Positions 62,749-64,000 of a stretch of DNA of 64,000 bases are shown here, piece after piece. The notes beneath the pieces are model-generated. The model saw nothing but the letters and a program-made list of their open reading frames with translations, did no database searches and was not told the origin of the DNA. Source of the stretch: Leptidea sinapis. Lineage: Eukaryota > Arthropoda > Insecta > Lepidoptera > Pieridae. The translations under genes were made by a program, and so were the position numbers. Within the stretch, counting starts at the first letter, position 1; every line of letters starts with the position of its first letter. The stretch covers positions 1,488,001-1,552,000 of the forward strand of contig NC_066283.1 of the NCBI RefSeq assembly GCF_905404315.1, given 5' to 3'.

Positions 62749-62935
62749 AACTTTTATATAAAAAAAACTATTATATACACGATTTTAACGTACATAGAGT
62801 ACGTACATAAGCGTTTTCTTTCTTTTGATTGTTCACGTCAAGAAAAACCGCTTGAGGCGCGCGAATAAAACAGCAGGCGTCATTTTCACTCTACTTGTAT
62901 ATTATGTTGTCATTCTACAGGCCAGAATTATGTTA

Positions 62936-63710
62936 CAACACCTACCTAAGAAGACAGAAGACATAATTTACCTACTTACTTTTTTTAAATGGAATAGGAG
63001 GACAAACTAGCGTACGGGTCACCTGTTGTTAAGTGAACACCGCCGCCCACAAGCTCTTGCAACACCAGAGGAATCACAGGAGCGTTGTACAACACCTACC
63101 TAAGAAGACAGAAGAAATAATTTACCTACTTACATTTTTTTAAATGGAATAGGAGGACAAACTAGCGTACGGGTCACCTGTTGTTAAGTGAACACCGCCG
63201 CCCACAAGCTCTTGCAACACCACTTGAATCACAGGAGCGTTGCCGGCCTTTAAGGAAGGTGTACGCATTATTTAAGGTACCCATGTCGTATCGTCCTGGA
63301 AACACCGCACAAAGAAGCTCATTCCACAGCTTTGTAGTACGTGGAAGAAAGCTCCTTGAAAACCGCACTGTGGAGGACCGCCACACATCCAGATGGTGAG
63401 GATGATATCCTAACTTGTGGCGTGTCGTGCGAAGGTGGAATTCGGTGGCAGGAATCAGGTTAAACAGCTCTTCGGAACACTCCCCGTGATAAATGCGGTA
63501 GAAGACACACAATCAAGCGACGTCTCTACGCAACGCCAAGTGATCCAGCCATTCACAGAGCACTGGGTCCCCGACAATTCGAGCTGCTCTGCGTTGCACG
63601 CGGTCAAATGGATCGTGCTGATACTGGGGTGCGCCAGACCAGACAGCAATACTCCATCGCTAGAATGTGGGCCGGCTTGAAGTATTGCCGTGCTCTATTA
63701 TTGACGCCAT
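62936..63710 (-). pseudogene. LINE C-terminus and tail with a local 154-bp duplication
   Basis: The minus strand 63512-63174 encodes CVFYRIYHGECSEELFNLIP, TARHxL-type text HKLGYHPHHLDVWRSSTVRF and SRSFLPRTTKLWNELLCAVF. The upstream part (63710-63520) carries RARQYFKPAHIL-like and IQRRA-like RT-end remnants in other frames. The 3' tail is present twice (62936-63089 and 63090-63243) because of a direct duplication. This is the longest member here of the tail family at 36753, 51312, 57398 and 58885. Confidence 0.75.
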
Positions 63711-63761
63711 CACTTCTTACATTATAACTTCTTGTCTAATTAGGTTACCTAGATGTAATGT

Positions 63762-63929
63762 TTACGTTTGTTTTTTTTAATTTGTTATGTTTTTAAAGTG
63801 ACAACCCTCACTTCTAGGGTTAATACACTAATAATATTTGAAAAACAGAATTTTATGAACGATACGGGACACGAACCCACGACCCCTGGCGTTCCGTGCC
63901 AATGCTCTAACCAACTGAGCTAACCGTTC
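63762..63929 (-). mobile_element. SINE with an intact tRNA-like head
   Basis: The head at 63856-63929 (74 nt) folds as a full cloverleaf: acceptor GAACGGT/ATCGTTC, D stem GCTC/GAGC, anticodon stem TTGGC/GCCAG with loop ACGGAAC, variable GGGTC, T stem GTGGG/CCCGT. The anticodon would read GGA (serine), but the short variable loop is wrong for serine, position 33 is C rather than U, and a SINE body follows (TATTAACCCTAGAAGTGAGG, then CACTTTAAAAACATAAC). I therefore call a SINE rather than a tRNA gene. Confidence 0.72.
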
Positions 63930-64000
63930 GAGTGAAGTTTCGTCATAAAATCTTGTATGCTTTGTTCAACTCTCAGGTTTTGTGGCTTTTGTTTGTTACA

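Noticed and set aside
62936..63243. CRISPR-like direct repeat
   Set aside because: Only two long units that include a LINE tail; eukaryotic context; no spacers.
63856..63929. Functional tRNA-Ser gene
   Set aside because: The short variable loop, C at position 33, a non-standard T loop and an attached SINE body argue for a SINE head.
1..64000. A new multi-gene defence, biosynthetic or mobile system
   Set aside because: Apart from one host gene, every coding remnant I could identify belongs to a transposable element; no cluster of linked novel genes is visible.

Overview
The window looks like nuclear DNA of a butterfly or moth (Lepidoptera). It is AT-rich and intron-rich, and it is packed with repeat types I recognise from that order: short Helitrons beginning A|TC and ending CTAG|T, 5'-truncated LINE tails, tRNA-headed SINEs, foldback MITEs and a mariner fragment. 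There is no bacterial operon, CRISPR array or rRNA. I cannot name the species.

The one host gene I can assemble is on the minus strand between 59215 and 34469. Ten exons join with canonical GT/AG junctions and matching phases into 535 codons ending in TAG. They encode the C-terminal part of a multi-pass membrane protein with a complete C4HC3 RING-CH (RINGv) zinc domain, as in MARCH-type E3 ubiquitin ligases. At least five hydrophobic segments precede the RING-CH domain, two follow it, and a polar tail ends the protein. No start codon is visible, so the 5' exons should lie beyond position 64000. The protein probably ubiquitinates partners at an internal membrane; the substrate is unknown.

Positions 1-34468, downstream of the gene, are intergenic or unassigned. 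They hold a degraded LINE ORF1 domain (780-1120), a Helitron (3011-3372), a foldback MITE (3641-4069), several dead LINEs (4560-5305, 14636-18512, 23750-24595, 25785-26110), a mariner N-terminal fragment (9288-9536), a TAA-flanked MITE (10016-10282), and a 439-bp inverted-repeat element carrying the first exon of a THAP-type transposase (26506-26944). Long AT-rich stretches between these show nothing I can support.

Positions 34638-64000 are the introns and 5' flank of the RING-CH gene. They contain nested insertions: a retroposon inside another repeat with a 12-bp target duplication, a Helitron inside a Helitron, a LINE tail inside a Helitron, and a MITE inside an older repeat. They also hold a fairly well kept LINE ORF2 with its YADD box (37741-40010), an RTE-type LINE tail, and tRNA-like SINEs. 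Several insertions lie within tens of bases of exons. One abuts the splice acceptor of the fourth visible exon.

I found no evidence of an undescribed multi-gene system. The items most worth a second look are the unusual placement of the RING-CH domain, the THAP-bearing miniature transposon, the T-tailed foldback retroposon family, and the repeat-derived splice acceptor region.
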